This document shows positions 11,061 through 23,310 of a stretch of DNA of 64,000 nucleotides, one piece after another (position 1 is the first letter of the stretch; each line of letters begins with the position of its first letter). Origin of the DNA: Euglena gracilis. Taxonomy: Eukaryota > Euglenida > Euglenophyceae > Euglenales. Position numbers and translations under genes: made by a program. The DNA lies in contig CP154957.1 in assembly GCA_039621445.1 (NCBI GenBank), positions 43,192,212 through 43,256,211 on the forward strand, in the 5' to 3' direction. Under the pieces are notes generated by a model. That model saw only the letters and a list, made by a program, of their open reading frames with translations. It did no database searches and was not told the origin of the DNA.

Positions 11061-13890
11061 CAGACTTGGACGGCCCCAGAAGACGTTCGGTTGGATGAAC
11101 ACCACAAACTTGTTGGATCGCCCCAGATGAAGTTCGGTTGGATGAACACCGCAGACTTGACGGACGGCCCCAGATGAAGTTCGGTTGGATGAACACCAGA
11201 GACTTGTTGGACAGCCCCAGAAATAGTTCGGTTCGATGAACACCACAGACTTGATGGACGGCCCAAAGAGATATACGGTTGGATGAACACCACAGACTTG
11301 TTGGACGGCCTCAGATGAAGTTCGGTTGGATGAACACCGCAGACTTGTTGGACGGCCCCAGAAGAAGTTCAGTTGGTCGAACACCACAGAGTTGTTGGAT
11401 CGCCCCAGATGAAGTTCGGTTGGATGAACACCACAGAGTTGTTGGATCGCCCCAGTTTAAGTTCGGTTGGATGAACACCACAGACTTGTTGGACGGCCCG
11501 ATAAATAGTTCGGTTGGATGGATGAACACCGCAGACTTGATGGACGGCCCCAGATGAAGTTCGGTGGATGAACACCACAAACTTGTTGGACGGCCCCAGA
11601 AGACGTTCGGTTGGATGAGCACGACAGACTTGTTGGACGGGCCCAGATGAAGTTCGGTTGGATGAACACCACAGACTTGTTGGACGGCCCAAGAAATAGT
11701 TCGGTTGGATGGATGAACACCGCAGACTTGATGGACGGACCCAGAAGAAGTTCGGTTGGTCGAACACCACAAACTTGTTGGACGGCCCCAGAAGACGTTC
11801 GGTTGGATGAACACCACAGACTTGTTGGACTTGTTGGACTTGAAGGTCGGTTGGATGAACACCACAGACTTGTTGGACGGCCCCAGAAGACGTTCGGTTG
11901 GATGAACACCACAGACTTGTTGGACGGCCTCAGATGAAGTTCGGTTGGATGGATGAACACCGCAGACTTGTTGGATCGCCCAGATGAAGTTCGGTTGGAT
12001 GAACACTACAGACTTGTTGGACGGCTCCAGAAGACGTTCGGTTGGATGAACACCACAGACTTGTTGGACGGGTAAAGTTGAAGTTCGGTTGGATGAACAC
12101 CACAGACTTGTTGGACGGCCTCAGATGAAGTTCGGTTGGATGAACACCGCAGACTTGTTGGACGGCCCCAGAAGAAGTTCAGTTGGTCGAACACCACAGA
12201 GTTGTTGGATCGCCCCAGATGAAGTTCGGTTGGATGAACACCACAGACTTGTTGGACGGCCTCAGATGAAGTTCGGTTGGATGAACACCGCAGACTTGTT
12301 GGACGGCCCCAGAAGAAGTTCAGTTGGTCGAACACCACAGAGTTGTTGGATCGCCCCAGATGAAGTTCGGTTGGATGAACACCACAGAGTTGTTGGATCG
12401 CCCCAGATGAAGTTCGGTTGGATGAACACCACAGAGTTGTTGGATCGCCCCAGTTGAAGTTCGGTTGGATGAACACCACAGACTTGTTGGACGGCCCGAT
12501 AAATAGTTCGGTTGGATGGATGAACACCGCAGACTTGATGGACGGCCCCAGATGAAGTTCGGTTGGATGAACACCACAAACTTGTTGGACGGCCCCAGAA
12601 GACGTTCGGTTGGATGAGCACGACAGACTTGTTGGACGGGCCCAGATGAAGTTCGGTTGGGTGAACACCACAGACTTGTTGGACGGCCCAAGAAATAGTT
12701 CGGTTGGATGGATGAACACCGCAGACTTGATGGACGGACCCAGAAGAAGTTCGGTTGGTCGAACACCACAAACTTGTTGGACGGCCCCAGAAGACGTTCG
12801 GTTGGATGAACATCACAGACTTGTTGGACGGCCCCAGATGAAGTTCGGTTGGATGGATGAACACCGCAGACTTGTTGGATCGCCCCAGATGAAGTTCGGT
12901 TGGATGAACACCACAGACTTGTTGGACGGGTAAAATTGAAGTTCGGTTGGATGAACACCACAGACTTGTTGGGCGGCCCCAGAAGACGTTCGGTTGGATG
13001 AACACCACAGACCTGTTGGACGGCCCCAGATGAAATTCGGCTGGATGAACACCACAGGCTTGTTGGGAGACCCCAGTTGAAAGTCGGTTTGATGAACACC
13101 ACATACTTCTTGGACGGCCCCAGAAGAAGCTCGGTTGGTCGATAACCACAGAGTTGTTGGATCGCCCCAGATGAGGTTCGGTTGGATGAACACCACAGAC
13201 CTGTTGTTGGATCGCTCCAGATGAAGTTCGGTTGGATGAACACCACAGACCTGTTGGACGGCCCCAGATGAAGTTCGGCTGGATGAACACCACAGACTGG
13301 TTGGACGGCCCCAGAAGAAGTTCGGTTGGTCGAACACCACAGAGTTATTGGATCGCCCAAGATGAAGTTCGGTTAGATGAACACCACAGACTTGTTGGAC
13401 GGGCCCAGATGAAGTTCGGTTGGATGAACACCACAGACTTGTTGGACGGCCCAAGAAATAATTCGGTTGGATGGATGAACACCGCAGACTTGCTGGGCGG
13501 CCTCAGATGAAGTTCGGTTGGATGGATGAACACCGCAGACTTGTTGGATCGCCCAGATGAAGTTCGGTTGGATGAACACTACAGACTTGTTGGACGGCTC
13601 CAGAAGACGTTCGGTTGGATGAACACCACAGACTTGTTGGACGGGTAAAGTTGAAGTTCGGTTGGATGAACACCACAGACTTGTTGGACGGCCTCAGATG
13701 AAGTTCGGTTGGATGAACACCGCAGACTTGTTGGACGGCCCCAGAAGAAGTTCAGTTGGTCGAACACCACAGAGTTGTTGGATCGCCCCAGATGAAGTTC
13801 GGTTGGATGAACACCGCAGACTTGCTGGGCGGCCCCAGATGAAGTTCGGTTGGTCGAACACCACAGACTTGTTGGACGGCCCCAGATGAC
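11060..13890 (+). repeat. 47-bp minisatellite array, about 60 copies, plus orientation
   Basis: The unit is about 47 bp. It begins aagttcggttggatgaacac, continues cacagacttgttggacgg and ends ccccagatg. Variants include a 4-bp insertion giving ggatggatgaacacc, cagaagacgttcgg in place of cagatgaagttcgg, ggatcgcccc for ggacggcccc, and ggtcgaacacc. Blocks of several variants recur in the same order, so the array grew by multi-unit duplications. Because 47 is not a multiple of 3 and the reverse strand of the unit lacks stops in any frame, long reverse-strand frames run through it. These are an arithmetic consequence, not genes. Confidence 0.97.
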
Positions 13891-13892
13891 GG

Positions 13893-13960
13893 GGAGTGCC
13901 TTGGAGCGCCTGCCCAGGCACCTCCCCCCCCGGGTGGGTCGGCACCCGACTAAAATACAG
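13893..13960 (+). repeat. Fragment of a dispersed GCCTGCCCAGGCA element
   Basis: Contains gagtgcc, ggagcgcctgcccaggca, a C-tract and cacccgactaaaatacagcc. The same order occurs at 33,170-33,255, where it is the right half of a fuller copy. It abuts the end of the 47-bp array. Confidence 0.8.
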
Positions 13961-15470
13961 CCTGGTTGGTGGGGGTGATCGAGAAGTTCAGTAGGTTGAA
14001 CACCACAGGGTGGTTGAGGTTGTTCTGAAATTTGGGGGAAGACACCATGAGAGGGTTATCCGCAAATTCGCATCGGGTGCGGAATTATGCTAGGCTGAAT
14101 ATAAGGGGATTCAGGGGGGTCCGGCAGGCTGAGGGTCGGACATTGGGCATCGGGCGGGGTCATCGGAGCTCTATGGAGATACGGTGGTTAGGACACCATT
14201 GGGTAAGAAGTGGTGTCCGCAAATTCAGAGGGTAGAGCACCAAGGGTTGACTGGATTTATTCGGGGCACTCTTGAGGGGTGAGGATTTCGTGAAATTTGT
14301 GGGTTGTGGTTTTCCACAAATTCAGTAGGCAAAACCACTGGGGTGGGTCTGCCACCACGGGGTGGTTGTGGCGGTCCGGAAGGATGGCTAAGACAGCGGT
14401 CTGGTAGCTGAGGGTTAACACCACAGGGGTGGGGGGTTCCGTGTAGTCAGTGTCCAGAACACCACGAGGGGTTGGGTTATCCGGAGGTTCGGTCGGTAGG
14501 ACACCACGGGGTGCTTGAAGTTACCTGCATGTCCGGTGGGGAAAAACACGGGGTGGTAGGGTGGTCAGTGGTCAGGTGGGGGAACACTACAGGGGGTCTG
14601 GTTCAAACACCACGGGGTGATTTAAGCTTATCCAGAAATACGATGGGTTGAGTACCACGGGCTATTCGGGTTGGTCTTCAAGATCGCGGGGTTGAACGCT
14701 GAGGTAGTCTGGAAGGTAGGATCGGACGGTAGGGCACCATGTGAGGGAGAGGGTTATCTGCAAGTTCGGTGGGTAGAGCACCACAAGGTCCGGAAAATTG
14801 GCGTGTATACCAATAAGGAGCGATTGGGTTCATCCAGAAGTTCAAGGGTAAAGACCGCGGGTGACTGATATAATCCAGAAGTTCGGTGGGGGGAAACACC
14901 ATGGGAATTTCGGAAATGTGCGGAGGAGGTTCGGTGGGAACCAAGGGTGGCTGGTGTTATCCGACCACATTCGGCGGCAGAAAACCCACGGGGAAACACC
15001 ACAGGATGATGTTTGCAGAAGATTGGTGGGTTTGATGTTCGGTCTGTAGAACACCAACGGGTGATTGCATTGATCAAAATTTCAAAGAGTGTCGTTTTGG
15101 GTAATTGAGGGTTATTCAAACAGGTGATGAGGGTTATCTGGAAATTTGACAGGGCGGTTGGGACGTTCCAGAAGTTGAGGCCAGAGCATTGGGGGGGGGG
15201 GGTACGAGCAGTCAGCAGGTAGAACGCCACTGGGTTAGGTTGTCCGGAAGTTCGGTGGGTAGATGACCATGGGTTGGTTGGGGTTAGGCACTGGTGGTTG
15301 GGTGGGGGAACCACGGGGGTTGGGTTTTCCTGAAGTTCAGCAGGCAGAACATCATGGGTTGGGTTGGTTGGGGTTATCAGGAGGTTTGGCGGGTTGGGCA
15401 ATATGGTGGTTGGGGTTGTACCAAAATCTGGGGGGTGACTGGGTTTATTTGGGGGTTGGTTATAAATGGA
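13960..15470 (+). repeat. Degenerate G/T-rich minisatellite, block 1
   Basis: Loose repeats of roughly 40-75 bp have the core ggaagttcggtgggtagaac followed by accacggggtggttgggg and ttatcc. Copies are heavily diverged in length and sequence. The core (gttcggt, gg, gaacaccac, gttgg) has the same order of words as the 47-bp unit. No coding potential is seen. Confidence 0.85.
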
Positions 15471-17690
15471 CCAAAAAAGAGTTCAAAAAAATCCGAGAGG
15501 CAGCAGAAAAAACCATGAATTAGATGGTACACTCAAAAATATTTGCATGCTGATGTCACGCTGTGAGATAAATTAGCATAGATTCAACAGACCGTAGAGA
15601 GAGCTGTGTCTCACTGCGGTCTGGAGGGGACACGAGGTACATTGCACATCGAAATGCGTTTGGGAATGGATGGAAAGGAAAACGGGTGCGGCGCTGATGA
15701 AAATTTACTTTTCCCTGGGTGTTCCACGTCTTTGTCCTTTCCCTGGGATTTGGGAAGATTATTCTTCATGATTTACTTGGGTTTCCAGCGCAATGGGGTT
15801 AAATACAGAAATCTGGGGTTTTGCAACGAAGCATTTGAGCTGCCTCACTGGTGTGTCAGGGTGAAATGACTGATATGAGCTGCAAGAATGAATTTTATGC
15901 AATTTGTGGGTGAAAATTAGGAGAGTGTTTGAAGCGGCGGTTGCAGATAAATGGTTACACTTAATCAGCTGAAACAAAATTTAGACAAAGCAGGGGGAAG
16001 AGGTTCCCAGAAACTTAAAGGGTAGGGTATTTGTGGGTGCGTGGGGTGGGTAGTGGGTGGAGGCAGAGCCGGGGCAGGGTTCCCGGGTGCCGGACGGGGG
16101 GTGGCAGGGGGGGGGGGTCGGCGGCCACAGTGCTTGGCGGGGGGAGGGGGGTGAGTGGAGGGTTGGCAGAAACACGGTGTCAGGCCCCTTGTGACCAGTC
16201 CAAGATTAAGGTTCAAGAGGCTGCGAAAGAAACCACGACTTGGCCGGTGCACGCAAAATACGGTTGTATGCTGATGTCAGGCTTGAAACAAATCAGGATG
16301 AATGCAACAAACCACGGAGAGAGCTGTGCCTCACCGCGGTCTGGAGGGGGGATTGGGGCGTGCACGGCTGCCACATATGAATGAATGGAGGAAGAAAATG
16401 GGCCTGGTATCGTGAAAACGGGGAGCGGGCTGGGAGAAGGCGGCGCTGATGAAAACACATTTTTCCCACAGGGTTTGCCCCTTTCCTTTCATTCTTCCCC
16501 TGGAATTTGGGGGAGTATGTTTTGTGTGTGTGTCTACCACAGTGGGTTTTTTTTCAAGAAATTTGGGGTTTTGCAACGAAGCATTTGAGCTGCCCCACTG
16601 GTGTGTCAGTGTGAAATGACTGATATGAGCTGCAAGAGAGAATTTTATGCAATTTGTGGGTGAAAATTAGGAGAGTGTTTGAAGCGGCGGTTGCAGATAA
16701 ATGGTTGCACTTAATCAGCTGGAACAAAATTTAGACAAAGCAGGGGGAAGAGGTTCCCAGAAACTTAAAGGGTATTTGTGGGTGCGTGGGGTGGGTAGTG
16801 GGTGGAGGCAGAGCCGGGGCAGGGTTCCCGGGTGCCGGACGGGGGGCTGGGTGGGGGGGTCGGCGGCCACAGTGCTTGGCGGGGGGAGGGGGGTGAGTGG
16901 AGGGTTGGCAGAAACACGGTGTCAGGCCCATCGTGACCAGTCCAAGATTAAGGTTCAAGAGGCTGCGAAAGAAACCACGACTTGGCCGGTGCACGCAAAA
17001 TACGGTTGCACGCTGATGTCAGGCTTGAGATAAAACAGCATGAATGCAACAAACCACGGAGAGAGCTGTGCCTCACCGCGGTCTGGAGGGGGATTGGGGC
17101 GTGCACGGCTGCCACATATGACTGAATGGAGGAAGAAAATGGGCCTGGTATCGTGAAAACGGGGAGCGGGCTGGGAGCAGGCGGCGCTGATGAAAACATA
17201 TTTTCCCCACAGGGTTTCCCCCTTTCCTTTCATCTTTCCCTGGAATTTGGGGGAGGATATTTTTATGTTTTGTTTTTGTGTGTGTGTCTACAAATTCACA
17301 GTGGGGTTTTTCTTTCAGAAATTTCGGGGATCGCAACGAAGAGGATTTGAGCTGCCCATCTGGCGTGTTTTGACTGAAATGAGCAGCAGGAGAAAGTTGG
17401 ATGAAATCTGTGGGTAAAATTAAGAGAGAGTTTAAAGAAAAATTTGTGTGTAGATGGTTCAATGTCAGCAGCCAGGGGGAGTTTCTTGATTAAGGAGTAG
17501 TGCACTTGTGCGTGAGTGTGGTGGCAGTGGGTGAGGCAGAGTCGGGCAGGGTGCCGGGCGAGGGGTAGCGGGGGGGGGTCGATGGCCGCCATGCTTGGCG
17601 GGGGAGAGGGGTGAGCTCTGCGGGGGGGGGGGTTGGCGAGGGGGGTTTGGCAGGCCCACCGGAAGATTGCAACTGGTCCGAGAGGTGGGA
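15470..17690 (+). repeat. Macrosatellite block A: three units of about 730 bp
   Basis: Unit landmarks recur at near-constant distance. The gtgcacgcaaaa or gtacactcaaaa word lies at about 15,522, 16,247, 16,990 and 17,735, so steps are 725-745 bp. Each unit contains in order: the gaggcagc/gaggctgcgaaagaaacc word; tgctgatgtcaggc; gagagagctgtg with a tcaccgcggtctggagg box; gctgatgaaaa; a pyrimidine tract; gtgtttgaagcggcggttgc; a ggtgggtagtgggtggaggc stretch; and aaacacggtgtcaggcc. Frames through it break in every unit, so I read it as satellite, not gene. Confidence 0.92.
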
Positions 17691-18645
17691 GGGGGGTCAA
17701 AGTTCTGAGAGGCAACAAAAAAAACCATCAATTGGCTGGTGCACGCAAAACACTTTCGCATGCTGATGTCAGGCTTCGAAACGAGTCACCACAAATGCAA
17801 CAAACCATCTCAACAGACCATGGAGAGAGCTGTGTCTCACCACCTTCTGTGGGGTCTGTGGGCGTGCACTGCCGCCATGTAGCAAAGGATGGGAGGAGAA
17901 TGGTGGGCCTGGTGTGGGAAATGGTGGGAGCTGAGTTGGCTGGGTACTGGGTGGGCAGAAGAATGATCCTGTCCCAGGGTTCTGGGAGGGGTACGGTTGC
18001 AAGTGCACATACTTGCAACGTATACGGTTTGGATGTATGTATGTACTGTGTTAAGTCACACAAAAACTTGGAGGGCTGATGGGGGGCCAGCCAGGATGGA
18101 TTAGATGAGACCGTGCCCATGGGAGCAGGCCATGAGAGTGAGATGAGAGTGAGATGAGACCGTGCCCATGGGAGCAGGCCATGAGATGAGACCGTGCCCA
18201 TGGGAGCAGGCCATGAGAGTGAGATGAGACCGTGCCCATGGGAGCAGGCCATGAGATGAGACTGTGCCCATGGGATCAGGCCATGCGTGGGGCATACCAA
18301 CAGGGAACTCGGAGTTCCGCTCAGCAGGCACTGGACCCACCCAAGGCGGAAATCAACCTCAAATTGAGGTTTGGGAGGGGCACACACAACGTTTAAGAAA
18401 TTATCAAGGTTTGAGGAGGTACACTTAGTATTCGGGTATTCGATAGGGCTGGCAAAATGGTGCCTCTTGCGATGCATAGTATGTGCATGGAAGACATGCG
18501 TACGTAAATGTCAGTTGCAGTATGGTATATGTGTGCTAGGAAAACAGGGGGACAAAAGGGATTAAAGCATTTTGATTACGGCAGTCCCTGAGTTATGTAG
18601 AGCCAGTTTGGGGCTGCCTGGGGGGGGGGGCTGCAAATCGGAGCT
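17690..18645 (+). repeat. Variant macrosatellite unit with a 32-bp minisatellite inside (copy 1)
   Basis: Begins like a macrosatellite unit, then diverges after about 17,900 into sequence shared almost base for base with 28,150-29,150. Shared parts include ggttgcaagtgcacatacttg, the 32-bp minisatellite, ggaactcggagttccgct and aaattatcaag. It ends where a small 47-bp array starts. Confidence 0.92.
18100..18290 (+). repeat. 32-bp minisatellite, five copies
   Basis: The unit atgagaccgtgcccatggga plus gcaggccatgag is repeated five times, with 6-18 bp of gtgagatgaga spacer between some copies. A sister array lies at 28,590-28,785. Confidence 0.95.
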
Positions 18646-18881
18646 GTGGGTCGCCCCAGATGAAATTCGGTTGGATGAACACCACAGACTTGTTGGACGG
18701 CCCCAGATGAAGTTCAGTTGGATGAACACCACAGAGTTGTTGGATCGCCCCAGAAGACGTTCGGTTGGATGAACACCACGGACTTGCTGGACGGCCCGAG
18801 AAGAAATTCGGTTGGATGAACACCACAGACTTGTTGGACGGCCCCAGATGAAGTTCGGTTGGATGAACACCGCAGAGTTGT
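18645..18881 (+). repeat. Small 47-bp minisatellite array, five copies
   Basis: Five units of the same 47-bp sequence as the large arrays, plus orientation, directly follow the variant macrosatellite unit. They are followed by the GGTCCGGACC-bearing G-tract element. Confidence 0.95.
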
Positions 18882-19010
18882 CCTTGCAGGTGGGGGGGGG
18901 TGGTCCGGACCCCCCCCCCTGCGGGCCAGGAGGGGGGGGGGGGGGGGGGGACACCCCCCCCCCACCTAAACCATGTACGCCCTCCTATATCGAACCCTGT
19001 CCCCGACTGG
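18882..19010 (+). repeat. G-tract element with GGTCCGGACC and CACCTAAACCATGTACGCC
   Basis: Order: cttgcagg, G-tract, tggtccggacc, C-tract, ctgcgggccaggagg, long G-tract, cacctaaaccatgtacgccc, tatatcgaaccctg. The same order occurs at 31,900-32,010. Partial copies lie at 29,345-29,392 and 31,638-31,680. Every copy touches or nearly touches a 47-bp array. Confidence 0.88.
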
Positions 19011-19430
19011 GGTGGTCGCACGACCAGTCTTCTTGAAGTTGCATACACCCCCCGACCAGAGGAGTAGGCACCTCTACGGTGGTCGGAATACACCGGAGGA
19101 GTGGTCGGTGCGGAAGGGGGGGTAGGAATGCCCCCATTCCACACCACCCCCAACCCTGCCCCCTCACTCGGGTTCGTGCCATATGTGTTCTATAAGGCCA
19201 AGATGGCAAGTGCAGGCCGGGTGTGTCAAACTTCCTGGGGTTTGACTTTTCAGGAAGCTGTCCTTTTCCATGTTGCAACTACAAAATCATTTCGTAACAA
19301 ATGACCCGAATGAAATTTTGGGACCCCACAGTGTCAAGATTAGCAACAAATAGTGCCTGGCAGGGGGGAAATCAATAAGGTCTTGGGGTGGGGGGGGGCA
19401 GGCTGTTTTTTACCAACCCCGGGGAGGGGA
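19011..19430. other. No gene recognised; single-copy-looking spacer
   Basis: Sequence of mixed composition between two repeat blocks. I see no repeat partner elsewhere in the window and no credible exon. Confidence 0.4.
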
Positions 19431-19439
19431 GGGGGGTCT

Positions 19440-19550
19440 GGAGTGCCTGTGAGTGCCTGCCCAGGCAGGCACTACCCCCCCGGGGGGGGGGTCGGATTTC
19501 GGCCTGTGCCCGGGCACATTCCTTTGAAAATAGACCATTTTTGGCTCCAG
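19440..19550 (+). repeat. Dispersed GTGCCTGCCCAGGCAGGCAC element (left half)
   Basis: A near-palindrome gtgcctgcccaggcaggcac is followed by a C7G9-type tract, tcggatttcggcctgtgccc, then gcacattcctttgaaaata. The same order lies at 33,005-33,110 with few differences. Confidence 0.88.
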
Positions 19551-19559
19551 TGGGATACA

Positions 19560-22500
19560 GTGGGTTCAATGTCACGGGGTATTCAAAGTGGTCCAGAAGA
19601 TCGGAGGACACGGGGTGATTGGGGTCATGTGGAAGCTCAGGTAGAGCAGGACGATAGGGCACCAAAAGAGCGAGGGGGTTGGCGGCAAATTTGGAGGATG
19701 GAACACCAAACAGGGAATTTGGGAATTAGAAGGGTAGAACACCATGGGGGTTGTTGCGAATTCGGTTTGACATTGGTGGTTGTGAACCACGGCGCGGTTA
19801 TCCGGAAAGTCAGGGCAGAACATCATGGGTTGGTTGGGGTTATCAGGAGGTTTGGCGGGTTGGTCAACATGGGGTGGTTGGGGTTGTACCAAAGTCCGGT
19901 GGGTAAAACACCAAGGGGTGACTGGGTTTATTTGGAAGTTGGAAGGGTAGAACACTCTGGGGGGTTGAGGTCATCGGGAAGTTTATTTGGAAACTCAGGG
20001 TAAACGGAATTTCGGTGGGATGGTTGCCACGGGTGGGTTGGAGGCCTTGTAGTCGGTGTCCAGGTATAGAGCACCACGGCGGTGGGATTATCTGGAAGTT
20101 CAATTGGCAGGCCACTGGTTGGGGAGGGGAATACCACGGGGGGGGGGGGTTACGCGGAAGGTCGGTGGGGGTGATTTTCTGGAAAATCGGTGTGTGTGTT
20201 ACCTAGGGGTGGTTGGGTTCATTCAGAGGTTTGAAGGGTAGAAACACCAGGGGGGTTGTGGAAACCTGAAAATTCAGATGGTAAGACTCCACAGGGTGGT
20301 TGGGATGGTCTGGAAATTTAGAGCAGAACGTTGGGGGGGGTCTGGGTAGTTGGCGTGTAAAACACTATGGAGGGAGGTTGTGTCATCCAGACGTTTGGCA
20401 AGTAAGGCACCACCTGGCGGGTTGGGGTGGTTGGGGTTGTACAAAAATTTGGTGGGTAAAGCACCATGGGGGGGGGGGGGGCTCTACAAATTCGGTGGGT
20501 TGAACACCACGGGGTGGTTTGGGTCTAGAAATACGGTGTAGGAATATCACAGGTGTTCAAGGGGGATCCGGAATCTCAGACGGTCGGACACCACGGGGTG
20601 ATTAGGGTCCTACTGAAGTCATACGGAAGCTCGGTGGGCAAGACACCATGTGGGCGAGGGGTTATCCAGAAGTTCAGAGGCGCCGACACCAAGGGGTGAT
20701 TGGGTTTATTTGGGAGTTGGAAACATGGAACACCGGTGGGTGACAGATTATCGGGAAATGTGGTGGGTTGTGGTTGTCCAGAAATTTAGTGGGCAAACCG
20801 CCATAGGGTGGTCATGGCAATCCAGAAGGATGGTTTGCTAAGACACCGTGGCATGGTCCGTCCGTTGGCTGAGGCTGAGGCACCACGGGGGTGGTATTAT
20901 TTGGCAGTGGACAGTTGGACAGTTGGTGGGTTTGATTTTCTGGAAAATTGGCGTGTGGGTTACCAAGTGTGGGGTCAACCAGAAATTTGAACCACAGGGT
21001 GGTGTGGTAACCCAAAAATTCAGATGGTGGGACTCTACAGGATGGTTGGGATGGTCTGGAAATTGAGGGCAGACCGTTGGGGGTCTGGGCAGTCGGTGTG
21101 TAGAGCACCACGTGGGGAGGTTGGTTTGTCCAGAAGGTTGGCAGGTAGGGCCCATGGGTTGGTCGGAAGTGCGGCAGGTCGTGGTCATACCAAAATTCGG
21201 TGGGACAGACACCATGGGGGGGCTCCACAAATTCGGTGAGCTGAACACCACAGGGTGGTTTGGGTCCGGAAATACAATGAGTGTCTTGAGTATCACCGGA
21301 TCCGGAAGCTTGGAGGGAAGACACCATGTGGGCGAGGGGTTTGCCAGAAATTCAGAGGGTCCGACGCCAAGGGGTGATGGGGTTTATTCGGGAGTTGGAA
21401 ACGTGGAACACCAGTGGGTGCTGGGTTATCGGGAAATTCGGTGGGTTGGGTCATCCAGAAATTTAGTGGGTAAACTGCCACGGGGTGGTTCAGGTAGTTC
21501 GGAAGGTTAGTGAGTCTGTCACCACCACGGGGTGGTTGTGGTGGTTCAGAAAGATGGTTGTGGTGGCTAAGACACCGTTGGATGGTTGAATGGTTGGGAT
21601 GATCCAATTGCTGAGGGTGAATACCACGGGGGTGAGATCATCCAGCAGTTCAATTGGTGATACACTGGTGGTGGGGTGGGGAACTCCACGAGGGGGTGTG
21701 TGTTATGCGAAATTTCGGAAGTTTGGGTGAATGTTATTCGGAAATTCTGGAAGATCGGTATGTGAAACACCAGCAGGCAATTGCGTTTATCCAAAAATTC
21801 AAAGCGTAGAAACAGCACAGGGTGGTTGCGGTAATCTAGAAGGTCGGTAGGTGGGACACCATGGGGTAGCTGGGATGGTCCAGGAGTTGAGGAAAGAACA
21901 TGGGGGGGGGGGAGGTTGGTCGGTCAGTCGGCGTGTGAAACACCACTGGGAGGGTGGTGGAAAACCACGCGTTGGTTGGGATTATCCGGAAGTTCGGCAG
22001 GTTGGACACCTGGGGCAGTTGGGGTTGTTCCGAAATTCGGTGGTAACAAACACCACGGGGTGGTTGAGGGAAGCCTGGAAATACAGTGAGTTGGATATTT
22101 TGGGGTCCTTGGGGTAGTCCGGGAGCTCGGAGGGCACGGGCTGATTAGGGTTATGTGGAAGCTTGGTGGGTAGGTTTACAGCGGGAGTTGGAAGCGTAGA
22201 CACCGTGGGAGGCTGAAGTACTGAGAAATTTGATGGGTTGTGGTCACCCGGAAATATATGGGGTAAACAATGGGGTGATGGTGGCATCCGGAAAAATGGT
22301 GGATAGGACACCATGTGAAGGTTTGTGATGCTGAGCACCACGTGGGGTGGTTGGTGCGTAGTACACCATGGTCATGGGGTTATCTGGGAGTTCAGTAGTG
22401 GGGTGGGAGAGACAGGGGGGGGGGTTCTGGTTATGCAGAAGTCTGGTGCATCGGATTTCCAGAAGTGACATGTGTGGAAAGCCACAGGGGGATGGGATTT

Positions 22501-23310
22501 CCAGAATTTCAGCGGGTCGAACACCATGGGTTGGTGGGGATTCTCTGGAATTTCGACGGGTTAGACTCCACAGGTGGTTGGGGTCATACCAAAATTCGGT
22601 GCGTGGTGAAAACAACAGAGTGGTTGAGGGAGGCCTGGAATACGGTGGGTTGAATATCATGGGATAATCGGAGTGGTCCGGTCTGGGCGAGGGGGTTTTT
22701 TGAGGGTAGAACACCAAGGTATATCAGGTTCACTCGGGAGTCAGAAGGTACAACACCGTGGGGGTATGGTTATCAGGAAGTTCGGTTGGTTGTGGTTATC
22801 CGGAGTGTTGGGGGGGGTGGGGTCCGGGCAGTCGGCGTGAAGAACAGCACAGGGCTGGTTGGGCTGTCCAGAACAGGGCGGGTTTGGGCTGGCTGGAAGA
22901 TCGGTGGGTTGGACACAATGGGGTGGTTGGGGATGAACCAAAAGTCGGAGGTTGTGGAACCACGGGGTGGTTCCACAGGTTGGTGGGTTGAACACCACGG
23001 GTAGTTTTGTGGGTAAAACAACATGGGTTAGTTAGTGTAGTCCAGATATTCGGTGGGTCAGAAACCAGGGATGGGGGTATCCGGAAGTGTGGTCGGAGAA
23101 ACACCATGGGTTTGCATTAGAAATATGGTGGACAAAACACGGCGGAATATTTGGGTATCCGGCAGTTCGAGGTTAAAACACTCTGGGGTGGTGGAAATTT
23201 GGTGGGTAAGATACACGAGGTGATTGGGGTTATCCGGATGCTCGGTGGGTTGGGAAACATGGGTTGATTTGGGTAGTCCAGAAACCCAGAAGAGGGAAAC
23301 CACGGGATGA
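19560..23310 (+). repeat. Degenerate G/T-rich minisatellite, block 2
   Basis: Continues the same loose repeat as 13,960-15,470, with many variants of ggtgggtagaacaccacggg, gtggttggggttatcc and ggaagttcgg. G greatly exceeds C on this strand for nearly 4 kb. Confidence 0.85.

Noticed and set aside
11311-13454. Long reverse-strand open frames (up to about 346 codons) through the 47-bp array, and their mirror at 29,155-31,591
   Set aside because: The 47-bp unit has no stop in any reverse-strand frame and shifts frame each unit, so long frames are automatic. Indels between units shift them freely and no start, splice or codon signal supports a protein.
11060-13890. CRISPR array
   Set aside because: Units are head-to-tail repeats without unique spacers, much like minisatellites, and there are no cas genes in an evidently eukaryotic sequence.
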